From the NCBI GenBank assembly GCA_965223355.1, contig CBDCWE010000003.1, positions 4,987,451-5,051,450 of the forward strand: a stretch of DNA of 64,000 bases. The letters run 5' to 3'. Under the pieces are notes generated by a model that was not told the DNA's origin, made no database searches, and saw nothing but the letters and a program-made list of their open reading frames with translations. The position numbers and the translations under genes are program-made. Source of the DNA: Tectiglobus sp965223355 (GTDB taxonomy: Bacteria > Pseudomonadota > Alphaproteobacteria > Rhizobiales > Hyphomicrobiaceae). The first letter of the stretch is position 1; each line of letters opens with the position of its first letter. Shown here in pieces: positions 61,267 to 64,000 of the stretch.

Positions 61267-61779
61267 GTGACGTCTTATGCAACGGTGGGAAATGGAAAAT
61301 TAACCGACTCTTTCCCGGTTATTATTCCGGAAACTATAGAGTGGTTGTCGATTTTGAAGGGTTGGGCTCCGGACAACGACATTATGGCTAGCGCAATGAA
61401 CAGGCTATCGGATATGCGGTCAGATCACCACCACACGGACATTGATCCGGAAGCGGAACCGGCGGAAACGCGCACCGCTCCGAAACTGTTGCTGCATCGC
61501 CGCTCCGAGCACCGCTTCCCCGTCCGCATTCGCGGCTTGCTCTATCACGGCGGCATCTATCAAACCACGATGATCGAGAACCTGTCGACCAAGGGCGCAG
61601 GTCTCAGAGGCGCCTCAGGCATCGCACCCGGCGACAGCATTGCCATTCAGCTGCTCGACGGGCGCGAGTTGACGGGTGAAGTCAGATGGTGGCTTGCCGG
61701 TCGCTGCGGCATCGAGTTCCACACACCCATTCAAGCGGATGATCCGCTCTTCAAGCGACAGCGTGTGACGCTGGATTGA
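61267..61779 (+). CDS. PilZ domain protein 2
   Basis: Up to 170 residues. The PilZ domain carries RRSEHRFPV (full RxxxR), IENLSTKGAGLRG (NxSxxG) and GEVRWWLAGRCGIEF, so c-di-GMP binding is expected. The start is uncertain: GTG at 61267 or ATG at 61384 (MASAMNRLSD); the N-terminal 40 residues are not conserved. Confidence 0.82.
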   Translation: MTSYATVGNGKLTDSFPVIIPETIEWLSILKGWAPDNDIMASAMNRLSDMRSDHHHTDIDPEAEPAETRTAPKLLLHRRSEHRFPVRIRGLLYHGGIYQTTMIENLSTKGAGLRGASGIAPGDSIAIQLLDGRELTGEVRWWLAGRCGIEFHTPIQADDPLFKRQRVTLD

Positions 61780-61829
61780 GCCACCGAACGTCGCAACCTA
61801 GAAGCACCGTGCATCATGAACCGGGCCAA

Positions 61830-61926
61830 GATCAAGTCCGGGGTCCAGGGGATCATCCCCTGGTCGGGGTGTTTGAGGGGCTGAAAGCCCCTCAAGGATC
61901 GCCGCCAAGCGGCGATTGGCCAACCC
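61830..61926. repeat. Repeat element C, copy 3
   Basis: CAAGTCCGGGGTCCAGGGGA starts the block; GGGGATCATCCCC, GAGGGGCTGAAAGCCCCTC and ATCGCCGCCAAGCGGCGAT are three consecutive hairpins. It is related to 4886-5050 and 6418-6583. The second hairpin could work as a bidirectional terminator after the PilZ genes. Confidence 0.55.
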
Positions 61927-62013
61927 CATCCCGCACGGCGGCCCGCTCGGCCACCCGGCCACCCGGCCGGCCACCCAAAGCCCATGAGATTTACGGGCTC
62001 CCCTGTCGCGACA

Positions 62014-62151
62014 TTAGAGCAACCTGCCTTTATTCGGAATCGGAACGATCCCGAATAAAGGCAGAAAGTTGCTCGCCTCTAAAGTGGCGATCATCTTTGT
62101 GCTTTAAGTTGGAACCGCAATAGCGGTTCCAACTCAAGCCGCGATGATCTA
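62014..62151 (+). repeat. Repeat element B, copy 10
   Basis: Full-length but with eroded edges (TTAG at the left, CTAAG at the right) and changes in the 3' arm of hairpin 2 (AACTCAAGCCGC). It lies 41 bp before the DUF169 start. Confidence 0.92.
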
Positions 62152-62191
62152 AGTCTGACAGGCCCTGACGAGCAAATTACGGAGGATCGTT

Positions 62192-62956
62192 ATGGACTGG
62201 ACCGCCGTTACGAGCGAACTCGAAGCGCTGCTGAAACTGCGCTCGATACCGTTTGCGATGAAGATGTTCGAGAAGCGCGAAGACATGGAGGCCATTGCCC
62301 GGATCCGACGCCCGGATGCGGTCCACACCCTCGATCAAATTGTCGCTCAAGCCTCGCGCCTCGGGCGCACCGTCGGCATTACCTCGGAAGATCTGGTTGG
62401 CGCGCAATGCCGCGCCGTCGTCGGTCTCGGTCATGCCAAGGATCCGGCCTGGAAGTCCGGCCAGCACATGGTCGGCGTCTGGTTCGCGGACGACGACGGG
62501 GCAGCCGAGCACCAAGCGGCGATGCATTGCGTCGAAGACGGCATCTACGAGGCCTTGGCCGTTTCGCCGCTGTCTTCCGGTCGTCTCGATCCACCGGACA
62601 TCGTGCTGTTTTATGCAACGCCCGGCGCCATGATCTACTTCATCAACGGCCTGCAATGGTCGGGATACAAGCGCTTCGACTGGTCGGTTGTTGGCGAGTC
62701 GGCCTGTGCCGACAGCTGGGGCCGGGCCCTGAAGCTGCGCGAGCCGTCGCTGTCGATCCCGTGCTTTGCCGAACGGCGCTACGGCGGCGTACTTGACGAT
62801 GAAATGCTGATGGCACTACCGCCGGCTGATCTCGAGCGCGCGATTGCCGGCATGAAGGCACTGGCCAAGAACGGATTTCGCTATCCCTTCCCGCAATACG
62901 GCATCCAGCAGGATGTGCGCGCGGGCCTCGCCGTGAGCTATGGTGAGCGCAAGTAG
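62192..62956 (+). CDS. DUF169 family protein
   Basis: 254 residues with the family pattern: LRSIPFAMKMFEKREDM at the start, GITSEDLVGAQCRAVVGLG, PDIVLFYATPGAMIYFINGLQW and ESACADSWGRAL. Three Cys (in AQCRA, ESACAD and SIPCFAERRYG) are placed like cluster or metal ligands. The role of the family is unknown. ACGGAGGA precedes the ATG. GlcG/HbpS follows 25 bp later and is probably co-transcribed. Confidence 0.88.
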   Translation: MDWTAVTSELEALLKLRSIPFAMKMFEKREDMEAIARIRRPDAVHTLDQIVAQASRLGRTVGITSEDLVGAQCRAVVGLGHAKDPAWKSGQHMVGVWFADDDGAAEHQAAMHCVEDGIYEALAVSPLSSGRLDPPDIVLFYATPGAMIYFINGLQWSGYKRFDWSVVGESACADSWGRALKLREPSLSIPCFAERRYGGVLDDEMLMALPPADLERAIAGMKALAKNGFRYPFPQYGIQQDVRAGLAVSYGERK

Positions 62957-62980
62957 GAGCCGTTTTCCAGGAGCCCCGCC

Positions 62981-63472
62981 ATGAGTGAACCAAAGTTGTT
63001 CCCGGTCGCCTCGTCTCTCGGATTGGCGACGGCCGACAGGATCGCTGACGGCGCCATCGCAGCGGCAGGCGATGCCGGCCTGCTGCCGGTGACCATCGCC
63101 GTGGTCGACGCCGGCGGCCAACTGGTTGTTCTCAAGCGTCAAGACGGCTGCGGGATCGTGCGCGGCGAGATCGCCATCGCGAAAGCATGTGCCGCCCTCG
63201 GAATGGGCCAGTCCAGTCGAACACTTGGCGACCGGCTGGACCAACGCCCGGCCTTCCAGGCGGCCATCTCGGCGGCGTCCGGCGGCCGTTTTGCCGCCGT
63301 TCCGGGCGGCGTCCTGATCCTCGATGATGCCGGCGCGGCGGTCGGTGCGGTCGGCATCAGCGGTGATGCATCGGATCGCGACGAATACGCGGCGATCATC
63401 GCCATCCAGGGCGCCGGCTTGGCCAGCGCACCGGCCGAACCGGTCACCAACTGGCAGGACGCCGGGTTGTGA
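62981..63472 (+). CDS. GlcG/HbpS family heme-binding-like protein
   Basis: 163 residues of the GlcG/HbpS (DUF336) family: VTIAVVDAGGQLVVLKRQDG, KACAALGMGQSSRTLG, FAAVPGGVLILDDAGAAVGAVGISGD. No signal peptide. Such proteins bind haem or cobalamin-like ligands or are accessory to glycolate and other oxidation operons. Confidence 0.9.
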   Translation: MSEPKLFPVASSLGLATADRIADGAIAAAGDAGLLPVTIAVVDAGGQLVVLKRQDGCGIVRGEIAIAKACAALGMGQSSRTLGDRLDQRPAFQAAISAASGGRFAAVPGGVLILDDAGAAVGAVGISGDASDRDEYAAIIAIQGAGLASAPAEPVTNWQDAGL

Positions 63473-63541
63473 GCGGCGCCCGGATGCTCGCTCGCCGATG
63501 GCGGCGATGCCGGCGCCGGTCTGATCGCGCATCGGGGCGCA

Positions 63542-63973
63542 TCACAGAGCCGTTTCATGAATATGAAGCCAGGTCAGCTGACCGTTGCCCGGTTCGATCT
63601 TGAACAGCACCGATGATATGCGCTGGTTGTCGGCCGGCTCGGTATTGCGTGCACCGGTCTGGTGTTCGACATAGGTCGCAACAATCAGCCGGGCCCGCGG
63701 GTCGTAACTGCGCACATCAACGCGGCTGATCCGAATGCGGAAATCCGGGTTCCGGCCATGTGCGCGGCGGATCGGTTCCAGTAAATCGCCCGCGAACAGC
63801 AACGCACCGCTCGGTTGAATGTTCCAGAACTCCGGCGCAAGGCGGTTGGCAAGCCCGTTGTCAAATTGCGCCTGATCGTTGGCGACCTCGCCGCGAAACC
63901 AGGCCGCAATGAAATCGTGCACGGCGATGACCTCCCGTTCGACGATGCCGTGCAAGCGTTGACGTTCTGCCAT
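63542..63973 (-). CDS. NTF2-like/SnoaL-like protein, unknown
   Basis: 143 residues with the cone-shaped NTF2-like layout: VIAVHDFIAAWFRGEVAND at the N-terminus, a central variable region and the beta sheet LIVATYVEHQTGARN, QRISSVLFKIEPGNGQLTWLHIHETAL. It is close to DUF4440-type proteins. Catalytic residues are not evident. It is convergent with the GlcG gene. Confidence 0.7.
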   Translation of the reverse strand: MAERQRLHGIVEREVIAVHDFIAAWFRGEVANDQAQFDNGLANRLAPEFWNIQPSGALLFAGDLLEPIRRAHGRNPDFRIRISRVDVRSYDPRARLIVATYVEHQTGARNTEPADNQRISSVLFKIEPGNGQLTWLHIHETAL

Positions 63974-64000
63974 CTGCCGCCTTTCATTGTCGATCCCCGC

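Noticed and set aside
6023..62151. Element B copies considered as a CRISPR array
   Set aside because: Copies are kilobases apart, in both orientations, with no spacer structure and no cas genes.

Overview
The window is high-GC chromosomal DNA from an alphaproteobacterium, probably Hyphomicrobiales-like. I base this on the comF/grxC/nitrilase/DUF1178 core block, the Bradyrhizobium-style hup/hyp order, short PilZ proteins, an intracellular PHA depolymerase and a signal-peptide protein with Trp/Arg/His repeats. No species can be named from sequence alone.

Layout. 0-6 kb holds housekeeping genes (BioC/NDUFAF5-like methyltransferase, comF, grxC, C-N hydrolase, DUF1178), then a broken cytochrome c' gene and a small operon of a CueR-type copper sensor with a membrane-anchored monohaem cytochrome c. 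A selenocysteine tRNA lies at 6.3 kb. From 6.8 to 28.6 kb almost every base of the minus strand is one [NiFe] uptake-hydrogenase locus, read from right to left: hupS-hupL-small ORF-hupC, hupD-F-G-H-I-J-K, hypA-B-C-D-E, hypX, hoxA/hupR, hupT, hupU, hupV, hypF. hupS carries the extra cysteines of oxygen-tolerant membrane-bound hydrogenases. HypX supplies the CO ligand in air, HupG-K protect and assemble the subunits, and HupUV-HupT-HoxA is the H2-sensing relay that should act on the sigma-54 promoter seen in front of hupS.

28.9-30.7 kb is a graveyard of mobile DNA (deleted IS256-type transposase, frameshifted IS200 tnpA, repeats) next to tRNA-Glu. 30.8-43.5 kb is a mixed metabolic stretch: recJ, PHA depolymerase, SDRs, hydantoinase/oxoprolinase A and B, a secreted protein of unknown role and a repeat-rich secreted protein. 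43.8-49.5 kb is a divergent chaperone-usher pilus cluster (two candidate subunits, chaperone, unknown periplasmic protein, usher). 49.7-64 kb carries a dipeptidase, alcohol dehydrogenase, FadJ-like protein, OlsB-like acyltransferase, YHS protein, OpgC, SDR, an M24 protein, two PilZ proteins, DUF169, GlcG/HbpS and an NTF2-like protein.

The most unusual signal is a family of about 137-bp repeats (here 'element B'): nine near-complete copies, one deleted copy and one diverged relic, bounded by CTAG or variants of it. Each folds on paper into a gap-free cloverleaf of two long bulged hairpins and a short middle one. Five copies sit 24-57 bp before a start codon. A second family ('element A') with GTGGTCTCAATCAC ends also uses CTAG. 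In three places the stop codon of a gene is the element boundary itself.
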